Shown here: in pieces, positions 8,292 to 17,450 of the stretch
Layout: each line of letters starts with the position of its first letter
Position numbering within the stretch: position 1 is the first letter of the stretch
Made by a program: the position numbers and the translations under genes
Assembly (NCBI GenBank): GCA_023437365.1
Contig: JAEZGK010000073.1
Location: 62,001 to 126,000 of the forward strand
From: Bacillota bacterium
GTDB lineage: Bacteria > Bacillota > Clostridia > Lachnospirales > Lachnospiraceae
Direction: 5' to 3'
Length of the DNA: 64,000 nucleotides
The notes under the pieces: generated by a model
What the model saw: only the letters and a program-made list of their open reading frames with translations
The model's database searches: none
Told to the model about the DNA's origin: nothing

Positions 8292-8327
8292 CTTCATGAA
8301 AAACCTTATAAAAGGAGGAACAAAGCA

Positions 8328-11300
8328 TTGCTTATCTTTTCAAATGGAGCGTTTAACATAAATAATCTGATTCAGATCATAGTTCTGATGCTGTTGTTGG
8401 TTTTGATCGGATTCATTCTTTTGCTGCTTTATTACAGATTCAGTCATTTTGGTAAAAGAGTGGATTTCCATGAAGCTTTGGGGAAAGAGGAGGAGAATCT
8501 ATGCCCGAAGGATTGGCAAAATCAGATGCTTAAGCTGGCAGAATGCCATGATCAGGTTAAGCTGATTAGATACAGCTTTGTCCTGGATGACTATAACCAG
8601 ATTGCCTATAAGAAGCTGAATAAAATCAGGGACAGTATCTCTGAGATTTCGAGTGATATTCTTTCCCTCATACCTGCTGCCAGGTGGCTGTTTGATAACT
8701 TCCAGATGATGTACCGGGAGATTAAGAAGGTACGTACCTCCGGAACCAGCTATGCCGTCCTGCCCATCCTGATGACCAAGCAATACCGAGGATTTCCAAG
8801 GATTTATATAGTTGCAAAGAAGATGGTAGCTCTCTGCAACGGACATATCAGTGAAGAGAACATCTCTGTTATGCTGAAGGCCTACCAGGAGAAGATTGCA
8901 CTGACTGACAAGGAGATATGGGTCCTTCCGGAGATGCTCGGTTTTTGCCTGCTGGAGGAAATTATTAAAATCTCGGGTGAAATCCTAAGACTCATTCAGA
9001 TAAAATCAGATGCGGACCGTTTTCTGAAGGAAAAGCTGGAATCCGGACAGGAAGTAGCTGATATTTCGGCGTTGCTTAGCGATATCAGTCAGTATACAGG
9101 TAAAAAGTATAAAACGAATAAAAAGAATTGTATCTGCTTTCTAAAACCCGATCAGGAAATATCATCCTTTCATGCGCATGTTCTCTATCTTCTAAAGAAT
9201 ATGTCCTTTGATATGGTATCGATACAGCGATATCTGGATTATCATTTTGCGGCAGCAGGAAAGAAGCTTCATGCCAATGATATCTATCAGGAGGAGGGGA
9301 GGATTGAATCCTGTCTGGAGACTCATATACGTGCTTTGATCGTCAGTCTGAGGGACATCAATGAACTGGATGAAGAAAAATTCTTTGAAGAATATTCCTA
9401 TCTGGAGCGTATCCTGGGGAAGGACCCCGAGGGAATCTATCAGAGGATGGATTCGGAAGCAAAGGGTATGTATCGGGGTGTAATTGTAAAGCTGTCTCTC
9501 AGATATAAGATCTATGAAGAAAAGATAGCGGATACGTGTCTGGCACTTGCCGAAGAAGGCCGAACCGATCTTCACTGCCCCAAGCATGTGGGTTCCTATC
9601 TGCTGGGTAAGGGTTATCCGATCCTGAAGGCAAGAATACTAGGTCGGTCTGAACCTAGGATATTAAAACGAAAAATAAACATGAAAGGGTATCTTTACTT
9701 TTCCTCACTGTTTCTGATCTTTCTTCTTATGTTTGGACTGCTTTGCTATGCTGTATCAGTTCTTGGCAAGGTAAGGAATGCAGGTTCTTATGTAGTGATT
9801 TTTTTGGCTTCCATGCCAGTGCTACTCGGAATAGCATTGGAATTGAATAATTTCATCTTTACTAGAAACATCATGGTAAAAAAGATACCTTCCCTAAACT
9901 ATCTTTCAGAGATACCGGAGGAGGCAAGAACCTTTGTCGTCATGCCGGTGATTGTATCGTCCGTGGAGCAGGGGCTCGAGCATTTGAACAGGCTACAAAA
10001 GCATTATCTGGCAAATCGTCAGTCCAATCTGTATTTTGCCCTTCTGGTGGATTATGAGGATTCGAAGGAGGAATTCCTACCCAAGGATGAAGAGATTGAA
10101 GCCGCTATGGTTCTTCGTATTAAGGGACTGAATGAGCAGTATCCATCTGAGCATCAAAGGTTTTCCCTCTTTATCAGAAGACGCCTGTGGAATCCCTCCG
10201 AGAATTGTTATATGGGATGGGAGAGAAAGAGAGGAAAACTGGAGGAGTTCAATCATTTACTATGCGGTGGTGCCCTGGAGGAAACCAGTTATTCCTTCCT
10301 TCTCTGCGATGAGGACAGCTTAAGAAGCTTCCGATATGTCATAACCCTGGATGCTGATACGAATCTGCTTCGTGATAATGCAGCCAAACTGGTCGGACTC
10401 ATCGACCATCCGCTAAACAAACCACTACTAGATGAAGCAAATCAGAAGGTGAGAGAAGGCTATGTCATCATCCAGCCTTCGGTTAGAAATCATATCGTTG
10501 ACAGAAAAGGAAGCTCCTTTGCCAAGATATTCGGAGGTGAATCCGGTCTGGCTCATTATGGTGCCGTGGTTTCGGATATCTATCAGGATATTTTTAATGA
10601 AGGAATCTATATCGGAAAGGGCATCTATGATGTGAAAGCCTTTCATAAGCTTCTGCATAAGAAGGTTCCGGAAAATAGGATTCTAAGTCATGATCTATTT
10701 GAAAGCTGTTATGCAAGGACGGCTTTTTCCAGTAATGCCAAGGTGATGGACAGCTTCCCCACCAGCGTGGTCGCCTTTGCAAAGAGGGAGCATCGTTGGA
10801 TCAGAGGCGACTGGCAGCTGCTGCCCTGGCTCTTCTTCAAAAAAACTGCAGACGGAAAGACGCTCTGTGCTCTAGCGAAATGGAAGGTAATTGACAATCT
10901 AAGGCGAAGTATGGTGCCACTTAGTAAGACGCTATTACTGCTGCTCAGCTATATAATATACCCCCAGGCCTGGTATCTTTGGATTGTACCCGTGTTCTTT
11001 ACGGATATCTTCGGGCTGGTTGTTCTGATTGTTGCGACATCGGCCCAGAAGCTGTTTCGACCGAAGCTGGCGCTGGTCTACAAGGGCTTTCTAAAGGCAT
11101 TATCAATCATGATCAAGAGAGCTTTATTGGAATTTGCATTTACACCCTATCGAGCCTATATTGCAACAGATGCAATGCTTAGAACCTTGTATCGGCTTTA
11201 TATCAGCAGGAGGAATTTACTGCGATGGAATACTTCAGAAGCAGTGGATTCCTCCATCATCAACACAAAAAGAGGTTACTTTCTTACGATGATCAGCTCC

Positions 11301-14300
11301 ATCGTTCCGGCAATCCTGCTTTTCCTGCTTGTTTTGACGATTCCGGGCAGTGTGGTAGGAAAGCTTCTGGCAGCAGTCATCTGTCTGATCTGGACCTTTG
11401 CCTATCTGATTGCTTATGAGATCAGTCAGCCCGGTGTCAGCAGAAAGGAGCAGCCGAAGGACACCGAGCTGTTGCTTGAGACTGCAAGGAGGACCTGGCG
11501 TTTCTTCAAGGCCTTCTCGACCAAAGAGAATCACTTCCTATGTCCGGATAATTGTCAGATGTTTCAAGCGGAGAAAATCAGTGATAAGACATCACCGACC
11601 AATATCGGACTACAGTTTCTTGCAATTCTCTCTGCGTGGGATTTCGGCTTTGAGACAGCGAGCTCAACGATACAGTCAGTGGAGCAGTTGATGGATACCG
11701 TCAAGAAATTGATGAAATGGAAGGGACATCTCTTTAACTGGTATCATATTACTACACTTGAGGTACTGAATCCGGCTTATATTTCTACGGTAGACAGCGG
11801 CAATTTCCTCGGTCATCTGCTTACGTTGAAGAATGGACTTCAGAAGCTTTTGGAACAGCCTCTGTATTCTCCGGCCTTAATCAGCGAGTTAAAATATCTC
11901 CTTTGGCAAAGCTGTATGGAGCTTACACAGGAGAAGGGGTATCATAAAGTACATGAATTAAAAGAGAATTATCGCACCATTGGTGATTTTATTGCAGATA
12001 TTACTGAGATTTGGGGTAGCATGACAGAAGAGCTAAGCCGGAAGGAAAGCTTCCCGCACAAGTCTGTCGATGCGGAGGGATGCAGGAGGACGAAGGAGTT
12101 CTTAAATACTGTCGATCAGCTGGTAAATGAAGTCTGTACTCTAAAGCTGAAGGAGGAGAGCCTCAAAGATTGTCCCAGTCTAAAAATGATTGCAGAAAAG
12201 GAAAAGCATGGCGCTGCTTTACAGAACAGAGTTAGAAGCTTATGTCATACAATAGATACAATACTGACAAATGCCGATTTTGGAGCTTTGTTCAACCATC
12301 AACGGATGCTGTTCCATATTGGATATCATATGGATACGAATCAACTGGATGCCGGGTGTTATGACCTGATGGCCTCGGAATCGGCACTGACTAGCCTATT
12401 AGCGATTGCTACGGCACAGATACCGCTTAAGCATTGGTATAAGCTTGGAAGGCCGCTGACGATTGTCAAGGGAATTCCATGCTTTGTATCCTGGAGCGGT
12501 ACCATGTTCGAATATCTGATGCCGAATCTGGTCTTCAAGGAATACGAAGACTCTGTCTTTGCTCAGACTTCAGAGGCAGCTGTATTTCAGCATATACACT
12601 ATGCTAAGGAAGTAGGAATCCCCTGGGGGATTTCGGAGTCTCAATATTACCGTTTTGACTTAAACTCTAATTATCAATATAAAGCTTTTGGCGTACCGAA
12701 GATTAGATTGCAGCCCGTTCGTAAAAACTCCATGGTAACAGCACCTTACGCTACAATGCTGGCGCTGGATATCGTAGATCAGGAATGTCTGGCTAATTTA
12801 AAGGAGCTGCAGAAGCTGGGGGCTTTTGGTGATTATGGTTTCTATGAAGCGATAGATTTTAATTTGCCAAATTCTGTGGAAATGACGCCCTATTGCATCG
12901 TCAGATCTTATATGGCGCATCACCAGGGAATGATAATGGCAGCCATCAATAATTACCTGCATCAGGGAATACTGCGGGAACGGTTTCATGCTGAGCCCAT
13001 AATAAAGGCCGTGGAGGTACTTTTGGAGGAAAAGAGACAGTCACATCTGATTTCACTTGCCAAAAGGGGATATACTATTAAAATTGGAAAGCCGCTCTTT
13101 CAGGAGGATGGGTACAGCGCCCGTTATATCAATGGGGTAGCACCTGCGGTTCCGACTGTGAATTATCTCACGAACGGACGTTATGCTTTGATGATTACCT
13201 CGGATGGGGACGGCTTTAGCAAATATGAGGACCGAATGCTTTATCGTTTTAGAGCAGATATTTATGCCAACACAGGAAGCTATATCTATATAAAGGATAA
13301 GACTAACGGAAAACTGTGGAGCATCGCTTATCATCCCACTCTGGCGGAGCCTGAGGAATACGAGACAATCTTTACACCATACCAAGCTGAGTTCAAGCGT
13401 AAGGACGGAGACATCTCTACCCATACACTGATCAGTCTAGACGCTGATCTTGACATCGAGATTAGGAAGCTGAGCATCACCAATCATAGCAAGGAGGAAA
13501 AACGCCTCGATATTACCAGCTATCTGGAGATGGTAGATGATACTCATCTGGATGAATTAAGTCATCCTGCCTTTAATAAGCTCTTTCTTGAGAGTGAATT
13601 TCTGGAGGAGGAGAAGATATTTCTGACAAAAAGGCGGGGTAAGAACACCGGCGAGAAGCCATACGTGCTGCATATGTTACGTACGAGTAAAAAGCTGTGC
13701 AGAAAGCTTGAGTATGAAAATGACAGAAAACGATTCATCGGAAGAAACAATACCCTTGCTAACCCGGATTCAGTGGTAAACAGCATACCCCTCTCCAATC
13801 GCTCCGGCTTCTGCAACGATCCGATTATGAGCCTTCGAGCAGAATTCTGCCTCGATGCGGGAGAGACGGTTACACTTGCATTTATTACAGGGGTATGCGC
13901 TTCAAAGGAAGATGCAAAACTGATCGGTGAGGAACTCAGCGTAGCTTATCGCTTGGACGATATTTTTGAAAAATACCGGCTACAGAAGGATATCGAGTTA
14001 AAGTATCTGGAAATCAGTAAGCTTCAGTTAAATGCTTTTCAGGAATTAATCAGTCCTATTTTTTATCCGTCGAGCCTGCACCGGGGGCCGAGAGAATATA
14101 TCCTACGGAATGAGAAAAACCAAAGTAATTTATGGCGATTTGGTATATCAGGAGATCAACCCATCCTGTTACTGCAGGTTTCAGATATCAGTGAGGAGCG
14201 GATGATACGAGATGTATTGAAGGCATATGAATATCTCAGAATTAATAAGATTCCGGTGGATCTGGTCATACTGACAGATGCAACTCACGGATATATTCAG

Positions 14301-14522
14301 GAAGTAGATTATTTGATTAATGAGCTTACCAGTTCGCTTCGGATTTATGATAGTGATGGAGATAAGCCAAGCTTTTTCATACTTCATACCTATGATCTAT
14401 CCCAATCGGAGGTTGACCTGTTGTATACCGTAGCCAGGGTGGTATTCTCCTATGAAACCGGTATTTATTTTAAGAATGCCAGGGACAATCTGCTCGAAAC
14501 ACTGGAAGAATATGAGGCTTAA
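8328..14522 (+). CDS. Cyclic beta-1,2-glucan synthase, large N-terminal part (GT84 plus glucoamylase-like and first GH94-type domain)
   Basis: 2064 residues from TTG at 8328, chosen because AAAGGAGG lies 9 bases before it; the ATG at 8283 has no such site. The protein is membrane-embedded: a TM at the N-terminus, two near residues 450-510, and two further clusters around residues 855-905 and 985-1040. Between them lies the glycosyltransferase with LDADTN (about 674) and EHRWIRGDW (about 820), a QxxRW-like acceptor motif. Then come a glucoamylase-like/DUF3131 region (about 1050-1560; YMAHHQGM, DSGNFLG) and a GH94-type beta-sandwich (about 1575-1880). The domain order equals NdvB/ChvB/Cgs, which polymerises glucose from UDP-glucose and cyclises it, but those proteins are about 2800-2900 residues in one chain. 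The missing GH94 catalytic part is the next gene. Confidence 0.85.
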   Translation: MLIFSNGAFNINNLIQIIVLMLLLVLIGFILLLLYYRFSHFGKRVDFHEALGKEEENLCPKDWQNQMLKLAECHDQVKLIRYSFVLDDYNQIAYKKLNKIRDSISEISSDILSLIPAARWLFDNFQMMYREIKKVRTSGTSYAVLPILMTKQYRGFPRIYIVAKKMVALCNGHISEENISVMLKAYQEKIALTDKEIWVLPEMLGFCLLEEIIKISGEILRLIQIKSDADRFLKEKLESGQEVADISALLSDISQYTGKKYKTNKKNCICFLKPDQEISSFHAHVLYLLKNMSFDMVSIQRYLDYHFAAAGKKLHANDIYQEEGRIESCLETHIRALIVSLRDINELDEEKFFEEYSYLERILGKDPEGIYQRMDSEAKGMYRGVIVKLSLRYKIYEEKIADTCLALAEEGRTDLHCPKHVGSYLLGKGYPILKARILGRSEPRILKRKINMKGYLYFSSLFLIFLLMFGLLCYAVSVLGKVRNAGSYVVIFLASMPVLLGIALELNNFIFTRNIMVKKIPSLNYLSEIPEEARTFVVMPVIVSSVEQGLEHLNRLQKHYLANRQSNLYFALLVDYEDSKEEFLPKDEEIEAAMVLRIKGLNEQYPSEHQRFSLFIRRRLWNPSENCYMGWERKRGKLEEFNHLLCGGALEETSYSFLLCDEDSLRSFRYVITLDADTNLLRDNAAKLVGLIDHPLNKPLLDEANQKVREGYVIIQPSVRNHIVDRKGSSFAKIFGGESGLAHYGAVVSDIYQDIFNEGIYIGKGIYDVKAFHKLLHKKVPENRILSHDLFESCYARTAFSSNAKVMDSFPTSVVAFAKREHRWIRGDWQLLPWLFFKKTADGKTLCALAKWKVIDNLRRSMVPLSKTLLLLLSYIIYPQAWYLWIVPVFFTDIFGLVVLIVATSAQKLFRPKLALVYKGFLKALSIMIKRALLEFAFTPYRAYIATDAMLRTLYRLYISRRNLLRWNTSEAVDSSIINTKRGYFLTMISSIVPAILLFLLVLTIPGSVVGKLLAAVICLIWTFAYLIAYEISQPGVSRKEQPKDTELLLETARRTWRFFKAFSTKENHFLCPDNCQMFQAEKISDKTSPTNIGLQFLAILSAWDFGFETASSTIQSVEQLMDTVKKLMKWKGHLFNWYHITTLEVLNPAYISTVDSGNFLGHLLTLKNGLQKLLEQPLYSPALISELKYLLWQSCMELTQEKGYHKVHELKENYRTIGDFIADITEIWGSMTEELSRKESFPHKSVDAEGCRRTKEFLNTVDQLVNEVCTLKLKEESLKDCPSLKMIAEKEKHGAALQNRVRSLCHTIDTILTNADFGALFNHQRMLFHIGYHMDTNQLDAGCYDLMASESALTSLLAIATAQIPLKHWYKLGRPLTIVKGIPCFVSWSGTMFEYLMPNLVFKEYEDSVFAQTSEAAVFQHIHYAKEVGIPWGISESQYYRFDLNSNYQYKAFGVPKIRLQPVRKNSMVTAPYATMLALDIVDQECLANLKELQKLGAFGDYGFYEAIDFNLPNSVEMTPYCIVRSYMAHHQGMIMAAINNYLHQGILRERFHAEPIIKAVEVLLEEKRQSHLISLAKRGYTIKIGKPLFQEDGYSARYINGVAPAVPTVNYLTNGRYALMITSDGDGFSKYEDRMLYRFRADIYANTGSYIYIKDKTNGKLWSIAYHPTLAEPEEYETIFTPYQAEFKRKDGDISTHTLISLDADLDIEIRKLSITNHSKEEKRLDITSYLEMVDDTHLDELSHPAFNKLFLESEFLEEEKIFLTKRRGKNTGEKPYVLHMLRTSKKLCRKLEYENDRKRFIGRNNTLANPDSVVNSIPLSNRSGFCNDPIMSLRAEFCLDAGETVTLAFITGVCASKEDAKLIGEELSVAYRLDDIFEKYRLQKDIELKYLEISKLQLNAFQELISPIFYPSSLHRGPREYILRNEKNQSNLWRFGISGDQPILLLQVSDISEERMIRDVLKAYEYLRINKIPVDLVILTDATHGYIQEVDYLINELTSSLRIYDSDGDKPSFFILHTYDLSQSEVDLLYTVARVVFSYETGIYFKNARDNLLETLEEYEA

Positions 14523-14538
14523 GGAGGAAAATCCTCCT
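14522..14538 (+). promoter_or_regulatory. Short hairpin in the spacer between the two glucan synthase genes
   Basis: AGGAGG AAAAT CCTCCT starts at the last base of the stop codon. The upstream AGGAGG could pair with CCTCCT, and the same CCTCCT could alternatively pair with the real Shine-Dalgarno AAAGGAGG at 14567-14574. It could therefore modulate translation of the second gene. This is read from sequence only. Confidence 0.5.
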
Positions 14539-14582
14539 ATTCTACTGATCAATCAATGTATACACCAAAGGAGGATATGGAA

Positions 14583-17015
14583 GTGGAACTTGCGACTATG
14601 CCGGTAAATGGTGCTCCGAAAGAGGAGGAGAAAGAATTCTTTAACGGCTTCGGAGGATTTACAGAGGATGGGAAAGAGTATGAGATCCTTCTGGAGGGAA
14701 GCAATCGACCTCCGGCTCCGTGGATCAATGTGATTGCGAATAAAAGCTTTGGGTTTCAGATATCGGAGACCGGTGCCGGCTTTACCTGGAGTATAAACAG
14801 CAGGGAAAACAAGCTGACCTCCTGGTCCAATGATCCGGTAACGGATAGGGCCTCTGAGGCAATCTATATATTGGATGAGGTCTCAGGAGTGGTTATGACC
14901 CCCACCTCCCTGGGGAGAGCAGATCGTGGAACCTATATCGTTAGACATGGCTTTGGCTATTCTCGATTTCTTCATGAGGAGGAGGGAGTAGGGCAGGAAA
15001 TGACAGTTTTTACACCGCTACAGGATTCGCTGAAGCTATGGATGGTAAAGCTTACAAATCACTCTGATCGGCTGCGGTATCTGAGACTGACCTGTTATGT
15101 GGAGTGGGTTCTTGGAACACAGAGAGAGCATACGAATCCTTATATTCGGACCTCCTTTGATGAGGTTCAGCAGTGTCTTTATGCCAATAACATCTATAAG
15201 ATGAGCTTTGAAGAAAGAACAGCCTTTCTCTTCTCGAGTGAAGCTATCATAGGATTTACCGGTGACAGAGCTGAATTTCTTGGGCAGAAGGACAACCTTA
15301 CAGAGCCTCAGGGGGTACAGATGCGTCTTTCCAAGAACATCGGAGTCTGCCTTGATCCCTGCGGTGCTATACAGATTTCGGTCATCATTCCGCCCGGAGA
15401 AAGCAAGACAGTAAATTTCGGACTCGGTGAGTGCGGAGACAGAGAGGAGCTTCTGCGCCTTCGGAGTCAATACTCCAGTGTAGCTTTGGCTGAGCAGGAG
15501 TTGGAGAAGGTAAAGGCTTATTGGGACAGGATGCTGGGAACAGTACAGGTGAAGACAAAGGACACGGCAGTGGATTACCTGCTTAACGGCTGGTTGCTGT
15601 ATCAGACCGTAGCCTGTCGTATCAATGCCCGGGCAGCTTTCTATCAATGCGGCGGGGCATACGGATACCGGGATCAGCTTCAGGATGCTCTGGCACTTGT
15701 CCTTACGGAGCCACAGGCGCTTCGAAATCAGATTTTAACAGCCTGCAGCAGACAGTTTGAAGAAGGAGATGTACAGCACTGGTGGCATCCGCCCATGGGG
15801 ATAGGAGTCAGGACGAAAATATCTGATGACCTTCTATGGCTGCCCTATTGCGTTACAGCTTATATAAAAAGCACAGGGGACAGGAGTATCCTCCGGGAAG
15901 AGGTGCCCTATATCAGGGGGCCGGTATTGGAGGAGGGGCAGCATAGTCTGATGTTTGTTCCGGAGGTATCTGAGCTTTCTGAAAATGTATATGAACATTG
16001 TAAGAAGGCGATAGACAGAACGAACCTCGGAATTCACGGTCTTCCGCTGATGGGAGGCGGAGACTGGAATGACGGCATGGATAAGGTAGGGATCGGCGGA
16101 AAAGGAGAAAGTGTCTGGCTTGCATGGTTTTACTATACCCTGCTCGGCGAGTTTATTCCTGTGTGCCGTGAAATGCAGGAGCACACCTATGCCGACGAAT
16201 TACAGATGAAGCAGAATGCCCTGATTGGCTCCATCGAGGAGCATGCCTGGGATGGGGAATGGTATCTAAGAGCATATTATGATGACGGTACGAAGCTCGG
16301 AACGAAGGACAGCGATGAATGCAGGATAGATTCCATCAGCCAGTCCTGGAGTGTGATCTCAGGAGGAGCCGATCCTGCAAGAGCCAAGAAGGCTATGCAT
16401 TCGGCCTGGAGCTACCTTGTGAGAGAGGAGGAGTCACTTTCGCTGTTGCTTTATCCACCCTTTGATAAGACGGATAAGAATCCCGGTTATATCAAGAACT
16501 ATATCCCGGGTATTCGTGAAAACGGTGGACAGTATACTCATGCGGCAGTCTGGCTTGCCATAGCGACAGCGATGCTTAAGGACTGCAGTATGGCACATAC
16601 GCTGTTTGCCATTCTCAATCCCATCCATATCACCCATAATAAAAAGGATGCAATGCGTTATGAGAAGGAACCTTATGTGATGATCGCTGACATCTCCTTA
16701 AGTCCGCCATATACAGGAAGAGGCGGCTGGAGCTGGTATACCGGCTCTGCCGGCTGGATGTATCAAGGGCTGTTGTTCTGGTTTTTAGGGCTACGGAAAG
16801 AGAAAGAGGAGCTGATTATCGACCCGGCAACACCGGCGAACTTCGGTGACTATGTCATCCAATACCGCTATGGCTCCTCCGAATATGAGATCCGGGTAGA
16901 AAGCCGTAGTAAAGGAAAGCTTGTTACGGAAGCTTTGTCAATAGACGGTGTGAATAGCCCCGGCAATCGGGTAAAGCTGATCGACGACGGGAAGAAGCAC
17001 ATCGTAATCATATAA
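14583..17015 (+). CDS. GH94 phosphorylase-like C-terminal part of the cyclic beta-1,2-glucan synthase
   Basis: About 810 residues. A GH94 N-terminal beta-sandwich (NGFGGFTEDGKEYEI, ANKSFGFQISETGAGFTWS) is followed by an (alpha/alpha)6 barrel with GGGDWNDGMDKVG (Asp at about 494), the catalytic-acid motif of GH94, and GGWSWYTGSAGWMY. In single-chain cyclic glucan synthases this module trims or phosphorolyses the growing glucan to set ring size. Together with the upstream 2064 residues the total is about 2870, equal to one full synthase. Three starts are possible: ATG 14556 (no ribosome-binding site), ATG 14577 (2 bases from the site) and GTG 14583 (8 bases after AAAGGAGG, preferred). A stand-alone beta-1,2-oligoglucan phosphorylase is the alternative, but the direct adjacency favours a split synthase. 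Confidence 0.85.
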   Translation: MELATMPVNGAPKEEEKEFFNGFGGFTEDGKEYEILLEGSNRPPAPWINVIANKSFGFQISETGAGFTWSINSRENKLTSWSNDPVTDRASEAIYILDEVSGVVMTPTSLGRADRGTYIVRHGFGYSRFLHEEEGVGQEMTVFTPLQDSLKLWMVKLTNHSDRLRYLRLTCYVEWVLGTQREHTNPYIRTSFDEVQQCLYANNIYKMSFEERTAFLFSSEAIIGFTGDRAEFLGQKDNLTEPQGVQMRLSKNIGVCLDPCGAIQISVIIPPGESKTVNFGLGECGDREELLRLRSQYSSVALAEQELEKVKAYWDRMLGTVQVKTKDTAVDYLLNGWLLYQTVACRINARAAFYQCGGAYGYRDQLQDALALVLTEPQALRNQILTACSRQFEEGDVQHWWHPPMGIGVRTKISDDLLWLPYCVTAYIKSTGDRSILREEVPYIRGPVLEEGQHSLMFVPEVSELSENVYEHCKKAIDRTNLGIHGLPLMGGGDWNDGMDKVGIGGKGESVWLAWFYYTLLGEFIPVCREMQEHTYADELQMKQNALIGSIEEHAWDGEWYLRAYYDDGTKLGTKDSDECRIDSISQSWSVISGGADPARAKKAMHSAWSYLVREEESLSLLLYPPFDKTDKNPGYIKNYIPGIRENGGQYTHAAVWLAIATAMLKDCSMAHTLFAILNPIHITHNKKDAMRYEKEPYVMIADISLSPPYTGRGGWSWYTGSAGWMYQGLLFWFLGLRKEKEELIIDPATPANFGDYVIQYRYGSSEYEIRVESRSKGKLVTEALSIDGVNSPGNRVKLIDDGKKHIVII

Positions 17016-17050
17016 ATAGCTAAGTGAAAATAAATGTTTATTCTAGGAAC

Positions 17051-17103
17051 GGCTGCTGACAAGAAAAACGGGCATCCCAACCCCGTTCTTCCTGTCAGCA
17101 GCC
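17051..17103 (+). terminator. Long stem-loop after the glucan synthase pair
   Basis: GGCTGCTGACA/TGTCAGCAGCC is a perfect outer stem, with an inner AACGGG/CCCGTT pair. It lies 36 bases past the GH94 stop. The T-run is poor, so it is terminator-like but not canonical. Confidence 0.6.
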
Positions 17104-17276
17104 TGTCTTTGTTATCCCTGACTATCCTTAATCAATTCAAAAAGAAATAAGTGAATATCAAGGCACCCTCGCTTCCTCTCATCAATATCTTGTTCAATGT
17201 CCTTTTGTCAGATTATTCGGGGAAAAGGTTAACTTAATTACTCATATATCTTGATACTGTAATCTTAGCTAAAGGG

Positions 17277-17425
17277 GGGCTGCCGCACGTAATTGTACGG
17301 CGCCCTAAAGCAGATCGAACGTTTCTCCGTTGGGGTAATCATTTACACGCTATTCTTGTTACCTAAACAGTGATAAACAACCCAAACACAAAAAAAGGGC
17401 GCCGTACAATTTCGTACGGCAGCCC
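17277..17425. repeat. Inverted pair of 30-bp repeats; the right arm is the parC terminator
   Basis: The left arm (17277-17306) and right arm (17396-17425) are near-perfect inverted copies, starting GGGCTGCCG and ending CGGCAGCCC respectively. The right arm by itself is a hairpin (GCCGTAC/GTACGGC). On the minus strand it runs into seven T, so it terminates parC. The left arm is a similar hairpin on the opposite strand, with a C for T change and no T-run. The 17104-17276 stretch shows no gene. Confidence 0.8.
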
Positions 17426-17450
17426 TATTAAATTATATTTTGCCGAGAAG

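Noticed and set aside
8283..8327. ATG 8283 as glucan synthase start
   Set aside because: It lies inside a perfect inverted repeat with no ribosome-binding site; TTG 8328 follows AAAGGAGG.
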